Shown here: piece by piece, positions 46,254 to 55,354 of the stretch
Layout of the letters: each line of letters starts with the position of its first letter
Position numbering within the stretch: the stretch's first letter is position 1
DNA from: Pseudomonadota bacterium
GTDB taxonomy: Bacteria > Pseudomonadota > Gammaproteobacteria > Burkholderiales > Thiobacillaceae
Assembly: GCA_021811235.1 (NCBI GenBank)
Contig: JAJZPG010000002.1
Coordinates: forward strand, 62,001-126,000
Direction of reading: 5' to 3'
Length of the DNA: 64,000 nucleotides
Position numbers and translations under genes: made by a program
The notes under the pieces: model-generated
What the model was told of the DNA's origin: nothing
The model's database searches: none
What the model saw: the letters and a program-made list of their open reading frames with translations, nothing else

Positions 46254-46904
46254 CTAGTGGCTGCCCCCCGTCAGCTCGCGGAAGCGCACCTTGTCGGCCG
46301 CGTACTTCTCGCGCACCTGCGCCATCGTCTCTTCGTTGCTCTGGATGGTGCGCTTCAGCTCCTCGCTTTCCCGCGTCGCTTGCGCCAGCTGATCCTTGAT
46401 GCCAGGCCCGACCGGACGGCCGGCCTTCTCGATGTTGGCGATGCGGCTGCGAAGCTCGGCCATGTTGGCTTCCACCGCCTTGGCGCGGATCTGGGCACCC
46501 TTGATCGCGAGCTTGTGGTGTTCCAGCGCGCGGTCGCGCGCCAGGTCGATCTCCGCTTCGGTGGTATAGGTCGAGGTCAGGGCACGGTCGCGCTGCACCT
46601 GTTTCTGCTGCTCCAGCTCCATGCGCTTCTGCTCGGCCTGGCGCTCCGCCTCGGCACGACGCTCCGCTTCGGACTGCGTGCGCTTGATGACGTTGCCCTG
46701 CTTGCTCATCTCGACGCCGCCGCTTTTCTGGTAGGTCGTCGGCGGCGTATCGCTGTAATGCACGCGGCCATTGCCGTCCACCCAGCGGTACATCCCCGCC
46801 TGCGCAAGCCCCGCGGCCAGCAACAGGACGACGGCCAGCGTGCTAGACGCCGTACTTTTCCCGGTAGGCCGCCACGGCCTGTAGTTCGGTTTGTCGCTTC
46901 GCAT
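46254..46904 (-). CDS. DUF4124-domain periplasmic coiled-coil protein
   Basis: 216 residues. After a hydrophobic signal ([14 protein letters not shown]) comes the DUF4124 domain ([18 protein letters not shown]), then a long charged coiled coil ([20 protein letters not shown] and onward). Function unknown; DUF4124 proteins are periplasmic and common in proteobacteria. The only ATG giving a signal peptide (46904) lies 62 bp inside pyrE and leaves a long basic N-region; a CTG start near 46838 would be needed to avoid the overlap. Confidence 0.82.
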   Translation of the reverse strand: MRSDKPNYRPWRPTGKSTASSTLAVVLLLAAGLAQAGMYRWVDGNGRVHYSDTPPTTYQKSGGVEMSKQGNVIKRTQSEAERRAEAERQAEQKRMELEQQKQVQRDRALTSTYTTEAEIDLARDRALEHHKLAIKGAQIRAKAVEANMAELRSRIANIEKAGRPVGPGIKDQLAQATRESEELKRTIQSNEETMAQVREKYAADKVRFRELTGGSH

Positions 46905-47481
46905 CACGTTCCAGAAACCCCACCAGATTGTCCAGCGTGACCACCGCCACGACTGGAATGCCATATTGTTCGCGCACTTCCTGCACTGCGGATTTCTCGC
47001 CGGTGCCGCGCTCCATGCGGTCCAGCGCGATCACCACGCCGGCCGGTTCGGCACCCGCGTGGCGGATCAGGTCCACCGACTCGCGCACCGAGGTGCCCGC
47101 CGAGATCACGTCGTCGACGATCAGCACGCGCCCCTTGAGCGCCGCACCGACCACCGTCCCGCCTTCGCCGTGGTCCTTCGCTTCCTTGCGGTTGTAGGCG
47201 TACGGCACGTTTCGCCCCATACCCGCCAGCGCGATCGCGATGCTCGCCGCCAGCGGGATGCCCTTGTAGGCCGGCCCGAACAGCACGTCGAACGCAATCC
47301 CCGAGTCGACGATGGCTTTCGCGTAAAATTCGCCCAGCCGTTTCAGCTTGTCGCCGTCGTTGAACAGCCCCGCATTGAAGAAGTAGGGGCTCATGCGTCC
47401 CGCCTTGGTCTTGAACTCGCCAAAACACAGCACGTTCGAGGCGATGGCGAATTCCACAAATTCGGCTTTGTAATCGGACAT
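46843..47481 (-). CDS. pyrE: Orotate phosphoribosyltransferase
   Basis: 212 residues. The PRPP motif [13 protein letters not shown], the [10 protein letters not shown] flexible loop and [11 protein letters not shown] are diagnostic. It makes orotidine 5'-phosphate in pyrimidine synthesis. It diverges from xth with only 27 bp between the starts, so the promoters must overlap the coding ends. Confidence 0.97.
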   Translation of the reverse strand: MSDYKAEFVEFAIASNVLCFGEFKTKAGRMSPYFFNAGLFNDGDKLKRLGEFYAKAIVDSGIAFDVLFGPAYKGIPLAASIAIALAGMGRNVPYAYNRKEAKDHGEGGTVVGAALKGRVLIVDDVISAGTSVRESVDLIRHAGAEPAGVVIALDRMERGTGEKSAVQEVREQYGIPVVAVVTLDNLVGFLERDAKRQTELQAVAAYREKYGV

Positions 47482-47508
47482 TTTTCTGAACTTCTTGAAT
47501 CAATCTTG

Positions 47509-48288
47509 ATGCGAATTATATCGGCCAACCTCAACGGCATCCGTTCCGCCGCCACCAAGGGCTTCTTCGACTGGCTGCCCAGCCAGCAGGCGGACGTCGT
47601 CTGCGTGCAGGAACTCAAGGCACAGGCCGCCGACCTCAAGCCCGAATTCATCCAGTGCGACGGTCTCTCCGGCGCCTTCCACTACGCCGAGAAGAAAGGC
47701 TACAGCGGTGTCGGCGTCTACACCCGCCAGGCGCCGCAGCGCATCGTCGAAGGCCTCGGCGTGCCCGAGTTCGACGCCGAGGGCCGCTACATCGAGGCCG
47801 ATTACGGCCAGCTGGCGGTCATCTCGCTCTACCAGCCTTCCGGCTCCAGCAGCGAAGAACGCCAGCAGGCGAAATTCCGCTTTCTCGATGCCTTCTTCCC
47901 TCACCTCGAGGCGCTCATCAAGTGCGGCCGCGAAATCGTCATCTGCGGCGACTGGAACATCGCCCACAAGGAAATCGACCTCAAGAACTGGAAATCCAAC
48001 CAGAAGAACTCCGGCTTCCTGCCCGAGGAACGCGCCTGGATGACCCGGTTGTTCGACGAGCTCGGCTGGGTCGACGTCTACCGCAGCCTCTACCCCGAAC
48101 ACACCGGCGAGGCCTACACCTGGTGGAGCAACCGCGGCCAGGCCTGGGCCAAGAACGTCGGCTGGCGCATCGACTACCAGATCGCCACCCCGGGCATCGC
48201 CGCCAGGGCAAGATCCGCCCGCGTCTACAAGGACCAGCGTTTTTCCGACCACGCGCCGCTGATCGTCGACTACGATTACGCCCCATGA
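47509..48288 (+). CDS. xth: Exodeoxyribonuclease III
   Basis: 259 residues, EEP nuclease fold. VVCVQELKAQ (metal Glu), ICGDWNIAH (Asp-Asn), and the C-terminal SDHAPLIVDY (catalytic Asp-His) are intact. It repairs abasic sites and trims 3' ends. ATG 47509 begins the conserved MRIISANLNGIRSA. Its stop overlaps the next start (ATGA), linking it to the AmpG-like gene. Confidence 0.97.
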   Translation: MRIISANLNGIRSAATKGFFDWLPSQQADVVCVQELKAQAADLKPEFIQCDGLSGAFHYAEKKGYSGVGVYTRQAPQRIVEGLGVPEFDAEGRYIEADYGQLAVISLYQPSGSSSEERQQAKFRFLDAFFPHLEALIKCGREIVICGDWNIAHKEIDLKNWKSNQKNSGFLPEERAWMTRLFDELGWVDVYRSLYPEHTGEAYTWWSNRGQAWAKNVGWRIDYQIATPGIAARARSARVYKDQRFSDHAPLIVDYDYAP

Positions 48289-49670
48289 GCGCACGCGCCC
48301 ACCCCTGGCTCAACGCTCTGCGGGTCTACGCCCACCCGCGCGTCGTCGGCATGCTGTTCCTCGGCTTCTCGGCCGGGCTGCCGCTGCTGCTGGTGCTGGG
48401 CACGCTGTCGTTCTGGCTGTCCGAAGCGGGGATCGCGCGGGCGACGATCGGGCATTTGAGCTGGGTGGGGCTGGCATACGGGTTCAAGTTCCTGTGGTCG
48501 CCGCTGGTCGACCGGCTGCCGCTGCCCTTTCTGACTGCAAGGCTGGGCAAGCGGCGGGCGTGGCTGCTGCTGTCGCAGGTGTGCATCGCCGCCGCGCTGC
48601 TCGGCATGGCGAACACCGACCCGGTGGCGAACCTGACGCACATGGTGTTCTTCGCACTGGCGGTGGCCTTCGCCTCGGCGACGCAGGACATTGCACTCGA
48701 CGCCTACCGCATCGAGGCGGTGGAAACCGAGAAGCAGGGCGCGATGGCGGCGACCTACCAGGCAGGTTACCGCATCGCGATGATCACCGCGGGCGCCGGC
48801 GCACTGTGGATCGCGGCCGCGTTCGACCCCAGCGAGGCGACCTACGATTTCCGTCCCTGGCAGGTTGCGTACACGGCGATGGCGGCGCTGATGACGGTCG
48901 GCCTACTCACCACGCTGATCATCCGCGAACCGGAACGGCACATTTCCCGCGAGACCAATGAGCGCGAGTTGCACGCGCGCGAGAAGTTCGCCGCCGCCGG
49001 CCTCTCCGGTGCGCCGCTGAATGCCGCCGCCTGGCTCTACAGCGCCGTGCTGTCGCCCTTCATCGACTTCATCCAGCGCTACAAATGGGAAGCCCTGCTG
49101 ATGCTGGCGCTGATCGCCGTCTACCGCATTTCCGACGTGGTGATGGGGGTGATGAGCAACCCCTTCTACCAGGAAATGGGGTTCACCAAGGACGAGGTGG
49201 CCACCGTGTCCAAGGTCTACGGCGTGATCATGACCATCGCCGGCGCGGCGCTGGGCGGTCTATTGACCATGCGGATCGGCGTGATGCGCACGCTGTTCCT
49301 CGGCGCGCTGCTGTCCGCCGCGACCAATCTGCTGTTCGTGTGGCTGGCCGGGCGCGGCCACGACGTCGGCGCGCTGGTGTTCACCGTGTCGGCGGACAAC
49401 CTCTCGGCGGGGATCGCATCTAGCGCCTTCGTCGCCTATCTCTCCGGCCTGGTGAACCAGGCCTACTCGGCGACGCAGTACGCGCTGTTCACCTCGGTGA
49501 TGCTGCTGCTGCCCAAGTTCATCGCCGGCTTCTCGGGGGAGTTCGTCGACGCCTGGGGCTGGGCGGGTTTCTTCACGGGCACGGCAGCGATCGGGGTTCC
49601 GGTGCTGTTGCTGGTGTGGCTGACCGCCAGACGCCAAAGACCCGGGACCCGGGAGCAGAAGGCGCCATGA
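48285..49670 (+). CDS. AmpG-like muropeptide permease (MFS)
   Basis: 461 residues, twelve or more membrane helices. GFSAGLPLLLVLGTLSFWLSE, FLWSPLVDRLPLP, the ATQDIALDAYRIE motif and YQAGYRIAMI are conserved in AmpG transporters. These import anhydromuropeptides for cell-wall recycling. The last residues (RRQRPGTREQKAP) are encoded by a heptad repeat. It is coupled to xth upstream and to the TauE/SafE-like gene downstream by ATGA overlaps. Confidence 0.92.
   Translation: MSARAHPWLNALRVYAHPRVVGMLFLGFSAGLPLLLVLGTLSFWLSEAGIARATIGHLSWVGLAYGFKFLWSPLVDRLPLPFLTARLGKRRAWLLLSQVCIAAALLGMANTDPVANLTHMVFFALAVAFASATQDIALDAYRIEAVETEKQGAMAATYQAGYRIAMITAGAGALWIAAAFDPSEATYDFRPWQVAYTAMAALMTVGLLTTLIIREPERHISRETNERELHAREKFAAAGLSGAPLNAAAWLYSAVLSPFIDFIQRYKWEALLMLALIAVYRISDVVMGVMSNPFYQEMGFTKDEVATVSKVYGVIMTIAGAALGGLLTMRIGVMRTLFLGALLSAATNLLFVWLAGRGHDVGALVFTVSADNLSAGIASSAFVAYLSGLVNQAYSATQYALFTSVMLLLPKFIAGFSGEFVDAWGWAGFFTGTAAIGVPVLLLVWLTARRQRPGTREQKAP
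49634..49661. repeat. Heptad repeat tract C at the SafE-like start
   Basis: Four 7-bp steps: ccaaaga, cccggga, cccggga, gcagaag; the two middle units are identical. The tract encodes the end of the AmpG-like protein and supplies the AGAAGG that precedes the next ATG by four to five bases. Confidence 0.6.
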
Positions 49671-50347
49671 TCGAACTCTCCCTGCTCACCGCGCTGCTCG
49701 CCGGCCTGCTCGGCGGCGTGCACTGCGTCGGCATGTGCGGCGGCATCGTCGCCGCGTTCTCCTTCCGCGCCGACGGCAGCACGCCGCCGTTCCGCCTGCA
49801 TCTGGCCTACAACCTCGGGCGGGTGACCTCCTACGTGATCTTCGGTGCGCTTGCCGGCGCGCTCGGCGCCTCGCTCAAGCTGGCGGAATTCCTTCCGGTG
49901 CAGACGCTGCTCTACGTGCTGGCGCAGGCCGTGATGATCCTGCTGGGCCTGTACCTGGCCGGATTCAATCAATGGGTGCTGGTGTTCGAGCGTGCCGGCG
50001 GCGCGCTGTGGAACCGGGTCAAGCCGCTGTTCCAGACGCTGTTGCCGGTGAAATCGCTGCCGCAGGCGCTGCTCGCCGGCATGGCCTGGGGCTGGCTGCC
50101 CTGCGGCCTGGTGTATTCGGTGCTGGTGTCGGCACTGGCTGCGGGCAGCGCCACGTCGGGGGCCGCGCTGATGCTGGCGTTCGGCCTCGGCACGCTGCCC
50201 AACCTGCTGGGCATGGGCTTGTTCGCACGGCAGATCCAGCCCTTCATGCAGCAGCGCTGGGTGCGGCGCGCGGCCGGATTGACGGTGGCGGGCTTCGGCG
50301 CCTGGGGCCTGCTGGCACTGGCCTGGTCGGCATTCGCGTCGGCCTGA
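49667..50347 (+). CDS. Sulfite exporter TauE/SafE family protein
   Basis: 226 residues, six membrane helices. GGVHCVGMCGGIVAAF near the N-terminus is the hallmark of the cytochrome-oxidase- and metal-associated branch of the TauE/SafE family, with a second conserved half at GMAWGWLPCGLVYSVL. Members are linked to copper or sulfite/sulfur-compound transport; the true cargo here is unknown. It ends the xth-ampG transcription unit. Confidence 0.88.
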   Translation: MIELSLLTALLAGLLGGVHCVGMCGGIVAAFSFRADGSTPPFRLHLAYNLGRVTSYVIFGALAGALGASLKLAEFLPVQTLLYVLAQAVMILLGLYLAGFNQWVLVFERAGGALWNRVKPLFQTLLPVKSLPQALLAGMAWGWLPCGLVYSVLVSALAAGSATSGAALMLAFGLGTLPNLLGMGLFARQIQPFMQQRWVRRAAGLTVAGFGAWGLLALAWSAFASA

Positions 50348-50350
50348 CCG

Positions 50351-50380
50351 CAAAAAGAAACAGCCCCGTTGACGGGGCTG
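50351..50380 (-). terminator. Intrinsic terminator after the DUF4426 gene
   Basis: On the minus strand CAGCCCCG-TCAA-CGGGGCTG (perfect 8-bp stem) is followed by TTTCTTTTTG. It ends the metA-Mla operon and faces the end of the TauE/SafE gene. Confidence 0.85.
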
Positions 50381-50404
50381 CGGAAGGCGAGAGTCGGGCG
50401 GCGC

Positions 50405-50833
50405 CTACTTGTAGAACTTCTGCTCGAAGCTCATCTCGCGCCGGGGCTCGCCCGCCACCTCGACGGTGGCGGTGAATTTCAGGGTGTCCGGCGGCGCGAC
50501 GCGGAATTCGCCGAGGTAGTAGATCGCGGTCCCCTCGCGGATTTCACGCATTTCGACATGGGCCAGCTGCTGGTTGAGGTTGGTGGCGTAGACCTTGAGC
50601 TTCGCCGGCACCGGCGCCAGTGCGCCGACCTTGTTCGGTCTCAGCACCGACACCGTGACCAGGCCGCGCGTCTTGCTGCGCTCGATCTTGTAGGCGCGCG
50701 CCACCTCGGGCAGCAGCTCGTCGGTGGTGAGCGCGTTGTAGTGGATTTCGAGGGTGCCGAATTTCTGCGAAATTTCGGCGTGGGCGACGGCAGCGACGGA
50801 ACACAGGAACAGGGCGGCAAGCATGCGCTTCAT
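50405..50833 (-). CDS. DUF4426-domain periplasmic protein
   Basis: 142 residues with a signal peptide ending VAAVAHA. FGTLEIHYNALTTDELLPEVA, YKIERSKTRGLVTVSV and the FEQKFYK end match DUF4426. Function unknown; a beta-sandwich fold is likely. It follows the lipoprotein gene by 47 bp and is closed by the terminator at 50351-50380, so it is the last gene of the Mla-type operon or a short unit of its own (GAGGAGAGAG ribosome site). Confidence 0.88.
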   Translation of the reverse strand: MKRMLAALFLCSVAAVAHAEISQKFGTLEIHYNALTTDELLPEVARAYKIERSKTRGLVTVSVLRPNKVGALAPVPAKLKVYATNLNQQLAHVEMREIREGTAIYYLGEFRVAPPDTLKFTATVEVAGEPRREMSFEQKFYK

Positions 50834-50880
50834 GGTCTCTCTCCTCTTGTTGTGGGCGATGCCTTATTGATTGTAGGCGC

Positions 50881-51510
50881 TTATCGCCGCGTCGCGAGCC
50901 AGGCGGTCAACTCGTCGAGCGCCCGCCCGACGGCCACGCTGGAAGCCTGCGCGGCGCCTGCCGCGTCGTAGCTCGCGAGCGGCACCTGCTGCTCGAACAC
51001 GCGCTTGCCCAGCAGGGTGCGCTGCTTCAGGTCGACCAACTCGACCCGCAGCACCAGTCGCACCTGTCCGGGCTGGCTGGACGCGTCGTGATAGAACTCG
51101 ACCAGTTCGCTGTCCAGCAGCAGGTCGCCGCGCACGTGGCCGCCCGCCGCGGCGACGCGGTACGCGCCCTGGCGGTCGAGCCGGGTGCGCATGAGCTCGG
51201 CGAAGCGCTTGCCGGGACGCTCGGTCCAGCGTGCGAACTGGTACTGACCGCGGGTACCGGCGCTGCGGCTGAATACGAGCTGGTCGGTATCGTAGAAGCT
51301 GCCGGCGGCGGTGTCGAGCACCAGCAGGGTGGGCACATGCGCTTCCCCGCCTTGCAGGACGTCGGCGCGTTGCGGAACGGCCTCCTTGGGGGCGCCCGCG
51401 GCGTCGCCCAGCACGTAATACACCACGGCAGGCGCGTCGTTCTTGCCGCCCAGGCTGACGCACCCAGCAAGCGCCAGGCTCAGCGCGGCCAGGACCAGGC
51501 TCTTTTTCAT
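50881..51510 (-). CDS. ABC-type transport auxiliary lipoprotein (PqiC-like)
   Basis: 209 residues. The lipobox is LSLALAGC (Cys16). VVYYVLGD, the QFARWTERPGKRFAELMRTRL stretch and the VLRVELVDLKQRTLLGKRVF strands match the LptE-like ABC_trans_aux family. It is an outer-membrane lipoprotein, the likely partner of the MCE-domain protein encoded upstream (ATGA overlap) in phospholipid transport between membranes. Confidence 0.9.
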   Translation of the reverse strand: MKKSLVLAALSLALAGCVSLGGKNDAPAVVYYVLGDAAGAPKEAVPQRADVLQGGEAHVPTLLVLDTAAGSFYDTDQLVFSRSAGTRGQYQFARWTERPGKRFAELMRTRLDRQGAYRVAAAGGHVRGDLLLDSELVEFYHDASSQPGQVRLVLRVELVDLKQRTLLGKRVFEQQVPLASYDAAGAAQASSVAVGRALDELTAWLATRR

Positions 51511-52454
51511 GGCAGTTTTTCTCCGGGGCCGAGTTGCTGCGGACTGGGGCCGAACAGGATGGAACGCGGTTCGGACAGGCGTTGTCCGGCGGTGGTGAGG
51601 GTGTCGGCACTGGTGCGCACGTCGCGGCTGACGTTGGTCAGTTCCAGCGTGCCGGTTTCGGTGAACAGCTGGACGCGCTCGGATATCAGGCTGGCGTCGC
51701 GCTGCAGTTTCTCCATCGCCAGCCGGGCCTCGTCGAGCGCGGCTTCGGCATTCTGGCCGACGCCGAGGATGCTGCCTTCGGCGCGCGTGGCGGCCTGGCT
51801 GATGCTGGCGCCGGCGAAGCGGAATTCGTCGGAGGCATCGCGGATCCCCTGCACCGCAGCGTCGAGGCTTTGCTTGTTGGCGACCAGATGGCTCGACAGT
51901 TCATTGAGGTTGGCGAGGGTGCGGTTGATGGCGAGCTGATTCTCGTCCGACAGCAGCGTATTCATTTTCTCCAGCACCTGCGCGCCGTTGACCGCCAGCT
52001 GCGACACGGCGGTGGCGACCTTGTCGATGTCGGAACTGCCCTCGGCGATGACCGGATAGCGCTCTCCCTTCGGCACCTCGAGCAGCAGCGGGCTGCCGCT
52101 CGCGCCATTGTCGATCTCCAGCGCCGCGATGCCGGTCACCAGGTTGCGCTTGATGTAGGCCGCCGCACCGGCATGCACCGGCACGCCTTCGTCGATGCGC
52201 GCGGTGACGCTGACCGCCTCGTCGCCCCCCTGGGCGAAGCGGTAGCCGTCGACGACGCCGACCTTGATGCCGCGCATCTTCACCGGGCTGCCGACCGCGA
52301 GGCCGTCGAGCGACTGCTGCTTGAAATAGATGGTGTAGCTCTGATACGCGATCTGGTCGGCGAAACCCGCCAGCCAGACGATGGCCAGCGTCATCAGCGC
52401 GATGACCGCCAGTACCAGGGCGCCCACCAGGGTGTAGCGGCCTTCAGTTTCCAT
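51507..52454 (-). CDS. MCE-domain lipid transport protein (MlaD-like)
   Basis: 315 residues. An N-terminal anchor (LVGALVLAVIALMTLAIVWLAG) precedes one MCE domain (YFKQQSLDGLAVGSPVKMRG, GIAALEIDNG), then a long helical tail from about residue 155 that may form a tunnel or coiled coil. It is larger than E. coli MlaD (183 residues), more like the PqiB/LetB-like tube-forming type with a single MCE ring. It should carry lipids across the periplasm. Confidence 0.93.
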   Translation of the reverse strand: METEGRYTLVGALVLAVIALMTLAIVWLAGFADQIAYQSYTIYFKQQSLDGLAVGSPVKMRGIKVGVVDGYRFAQGGDEAVSVTARIDEGVPVHAGAAAYIKRNLVTGIAALEIDNGASGSPLLLEVPKGERYPVIAEGSSDIDKVATAVSQLAVNGAQVLEKMNTLLSDENQLAINRTLANLNELSSHLVANKQSLDAAVQGIRDASDEFRFAGASISQAATRAEGSILGVGQNAEAALDEARLAMEKLQRDASLISERVQLFTETGTLELTNVSRDVRTSADTLTTAGQRLSEPRSILFGPSPQQLGPGEKLP

Positions 52455-53211
52455 GCACGGGTTCCCCCTTAGTCTCGCGCGCCGCGAAATAATCGGTGAG
52501 CCACGGATCGTCGATGGTTTTCAGCGCATCCACCGTGCCGCTGCCGAGCACGCGGCCGTCCGACAGCACGATGACGCGGTCGATGATCGAAAACAGTGTA
52601 TCCAAGTCGTGGGTGACGAGGAATACGGTGAGGCCGAGACTGTCGGCCAGCAACCGGATCAGCCTGTCGAAGGCGCGCGCCGAAATCGGGTCGAGTCCGG
52701 AAGTCGGCTCGTCGAGGAACAGCAACTCGGGGTCGAGCGCGAGCGCGCGCGCCAATGCCACCCGTTTGCGCATGCCGCCGGACAGTTCGCTCGGCCGCTT
52801 CTTCGCGGCATCCGGCGGCAGGCCGGCCAGCGCGAGTTTCAGCCGCGCCAGCTGGCGGCAGATGGCGCGCGGCAGCTCGGTATGCTCGAACAGCGGGGTG
52901 GCGACGTTGTCTTCGACCGTCAGCGAGGAGAACAGCGCACCGTCCTGGAACAGCACGCCAAAGCGGCGGCGCAGCGTGTTCATCTGCTCCGGCGTGCTGT
53001 CCCACACCGACTGTCCGAACAGCTCGATACGGCCGGCCTGCGGCCTCAGCAAGCCGATGATCTCGCGCAGCAGCACCGACTTGCCGGTGCCGCTGCCGCC
53101 GATCAGCGCAACCACCTCGCCACGCGCGACCGACAGGCTCAGGCCGCGATGGATGCGGTGGCCGCCGAGCGTGGTGGAGACGTCGCGGACGTCGAGAACG
53201 GTTTCGCCCAT
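52444..53211 (-). CDS. ABC transporter ATP-binding protein (MlaF-like)
   Basis: 255 residues. Walker A GGSGTGKSVLL, signature ELSGGMRKRVALARAL, Walker B LLFLDEPTSGLDP and the THDLDTLF switch region are typical of MlaF-type ATPases. It powers lipid movement with the permease encoded upstream; the two genes overlap by one base (TGATG). It overlaps the MCE gene by 11 bp. Confidence 0.95.
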   Translation of the reverse strand: MGETVLDVRDVSTTLGGHRIHRGLSLSVARGEVVALIGGSGTGKSVLLREIIGLLRPQAGRIELFGQSVWDSTPEQMNTLRRRFGVLFQDGALFSSLTVEDNVATPLFEHTELPRAICRQLARLKLALAGLPPDAAKKRPSELSGGMRKRVALARALALDPELLFLDEPTSGLDPISARAFDRLIRLLADSLGLTVFLVTHDLDTLFSIIDRVIVLSDGRVLGSGTVDALKTIDDPWLTDYFAARETKGEPVHGN

Positions 53212-54305
53212 CAGATGCCCAGCCGCACGAACGACACGGCAAAGATCGCGTTGAGGATGATGATGGCGACCAGGCTCTGCACCACGGTGGACGTGGTGTG
53301 GGCGCCGACGCTGCGCGCGTCGCGGGTGACCGAGAGCCCCATGCGGCAGGCGATCAGCGCGATCGATAGGGCGAACACCGGCGCCTTGCCGACCCCCACC
53401 AGCAGTGTCTTCAGCAGCAGGACGTCGACCATGCGGTCGAGGAACATGTGATAGGAAATGTCCAGTTGTTCCTGTGCCACCAGCATGCCGCCGGCGATGC
53501 CGGCGATGTCGCCGATGAAGACCAGGAGCGGCATGGCGAGCAGCAGCGCCAGCATGCGCGGAATCACCAGCACCGCCAGCGGCGACAGGCCGAGCGTGGT
53601 GATGGCGTCGATCTCCTCGGTGACTTTCATGGTGCCGATCTGCGCGGTGATGGCGGCGCCTGTACGACCGGCCACCAGCACTGCGACGATGACCGGAGAA
53701 ATCTCGCGCAGCACGGCCAGCAGGATGCCGTCGACCACGAAGATATTCGCGCCGTACTGCTGCGCCTGGTCGCCCAGCAGATAGGCGAACACGACGCCGA
53801 GCAGGAACAGCATGCCGACCACGATGGGAATCGCGCCGACGAAGATGTCGCGCACCTGTGCGCTGAATTCGCGCCAGCGCCAGCGCTCCGGCCTGCCGGC
53901 CAGGGTCAGCAGTTCGACCGACAGGCGGCCGATGAAATCGAGCAGACCGACGAGGTGGCCCCATATGGCTGCGGTACCCTGTCCGGTCAGTTCGAACACG
54001 CCCTCGCGGCGCGGCGCGGGCTGCGCAATCGTGGTCGCGGCGTGCCGTGCCACCAATTGCAGCATCGCCAGATGGTGCGGCTGAAAGGCGCGCAACTCGG
54101 GCAGGGGATCGTCGGGCCGCGGGCGGGCGGCCGTCAGCAGCAGCCAGGCGCCATTGGTGTCGAGCTGGGTGACGCCGGCGCCGTCGAGTATGCGCACGGA
54201 CTTGCCGCTGAGGCGCGGCAGCGCGGACGCGGATTCGGCGTGCCAGTCGCCGCTGGCGATCAGCGCGCCCTGGCCCTCGTCGAAGTGCGCGCTTGCCGCC
54301 GTCAT
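53211..54305 (-). CDS. MlaE-type permease with N-terminal STAS-like domain
   Basis: 364 residues. Residues 1-110 resemble a STAS domain (VRILDGAGVTQLDTNGAWLLL), and the rest is an MlaE permease with five or six helices (GRTGAAITAQIGTMKVTEEI and LVGVGKAPVFALSIALIACR). In Mla systems the STAS protein MlaB is separate; here it is fused. The start ATG overlaps metA (ATGA), an unusual coupling of methionine biosynthesis to lipid transport. Confidence 0.93.
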   Translation of the reverse strand: MTAASAHFDEGQGALIASGDWHAESASALPRLSGKSVRILDGAGVTQLDTNGAWLLLTAARPRPDDPLPELRAFQPHHLAMLQLVARHAATTIAQPAPRREGVFELTGQGTAAIWGHLVGLLDFIGRLSVELLTLAGRPERWRWREFSAQVRDIFVGAIPIVVGMLFLLGVVFAYLLGDQAQQYGANIFVVDGILLAVLREISPVIVAVLVAGRTGAAITAQIGTMKVTEEIDAITTLGLSPLAVLVIPRMLALLLAMPLLVFIGDIAGIAGGMLVAQEQLDISYHMFLDRMVDVLLLKTLLVGVGKAPVFALSIALIACRMGLSVTRDARSVGAHTTSTVVQSLVAIIILNAIFAVSFVRLGI

Positions 54306-55354
54306 GCCAGCCGGAGCGGATTGTTGGGGTCGATGCCCGGCATGAAGGGCAGGCCGCGTTCGCGGTGCGTGACCTGGTAGACGCAGCCGATCCAGTTGCC
54401 GACCACCGCTTCGGCGGTGTCGTGCCAGGTGTTGTCGAGCTGCGGCAGCACCAGCGCCTCCGGGAACGCCACCGTGTCGCCGGCGCGCATGCGGCTGCCG
54501 AACTCGGCGAGCAATGCCTGCGCCTGGCGGTTGAAGTAGCGCTGCGGGAACGGCGGGAAGGCGGGCAGCGTGCCGGACGCGGCCAGCAGCAGGTCGCGCT
54601 TGTATTCCTTCAGCAGCGACACCGTGTCGTATTCGGGATGCCCCTGGAAGAACACGGTACGCAGGCCGTCGCCGCTCACCGCCAGATGCACGCCGGCGTC
54701 CGCGCTCTCGACCAGCACCTTGACCCCGGCCGCCTCGAACTGCGCGCGCGAGACGTCGTTCCAGCGCGAATGCGGGACATCGAACCGGGTATTGACGTCG
54801 GCCACCAGCGGATGGCGGCCGTCGGTGACGCGATGTTCGAACACGCCCCAGATCTTGTGCGGCTGTTTCACCCGCGTCTTCCCGTGGCGGAACTGCATCA
54901 CCGCGTGGGTGGCGAGGCACGAGCACAGCGTCGAGGTGACGTGGTCCCAGGCCCAGTCGATCACCTCGATCAACGGCTCCCAGAACGGCTCGTCGGCGAG
55001 GTTGGGATGGCTGACGTTGGCGCCGGTGATGATGAGCGCGTCGAGCCCGGCTTCGCGGATCGCCTCGAAGGATTCGTAGTACTGCGCGATGTGCGCCTGC
55101 GCCTTCTCCCCGCGCGGCAAGGTCGGCAGGGTGAAGGGATGCATGTAGAACTGCGCGATCGGGTTGGATTCGCCGACCAGCCGGTAGAACTGCCGCTCGG
55201 TCGCCTCCAGCGCGGCGTCCGGCATCATGTTCAGGAGACCGACGTGCAGCTCGCGGATTTCCTGCTTGGCCGCGCGCTCGGTCGACAGCACCGTGATGCC
55301 GTCCTGGCGCAGACGCTCGAAGGTGGGCAGCGCGTTATGCGCGACCAGCGGCAT
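54302..55354 (-). CDS. metA: Homoserine O-acyltransferase, MetA family
   Basis: 350 residues. VGLLNMMPDAALEATERQF, ITGANVSHP, the nucleophile in STLCSCLATHA and FFQGHPEYD with the catalytic His match MetA (class-I glutamine-amidotransferase fold). It acylates homoserine with succinyl- or acetyl-CoA in methionine synthesis; the acyl donor cannot be decided here. The ribosome site (AGGGGG) is supplied by heptad tract D, five bases before the ATG. Confidence 0.95.
   Translation of the reverse strand: MPLVAHNALPTFERLRQDGITVLSTERAAKQEIRELHVGLLNMMPDAALEATERQFYRLVGESNPIAQFYMHPFTLPTLPRGEKAQAHIAQYYESFEAIREAGLDALIITGANVSHPNLADEPFWEPLIEVIDWAWDHVTSTLCSCLATHAVMQFRHGKTRVKQPHKIWGVFEHRVTDGRHPLVADVNTRFDVPHSRWNDVSRAQFEAAGVKVLVESADAGVHLAVSGDGLRTVFFQGHPEYDTVSLLKEYKRDLLLAASGTLPAFPPFPQRYFNRQAQALLAEFGSRMRAGDTVAFPEALVLPQLDNTWHDTAEAVVGNWIGCVYQVTHRERGLPFMPGIDPNNPLRLA

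Noticed and set aside
53131-53150. Partial match (gacaggctcagg) to the interspersed repeat seen in gatB
   Set aside because: Only 12 bases match and they encode the normal SLSVARGE segment of an MlaF-type ATPase, so chance is sufficient.
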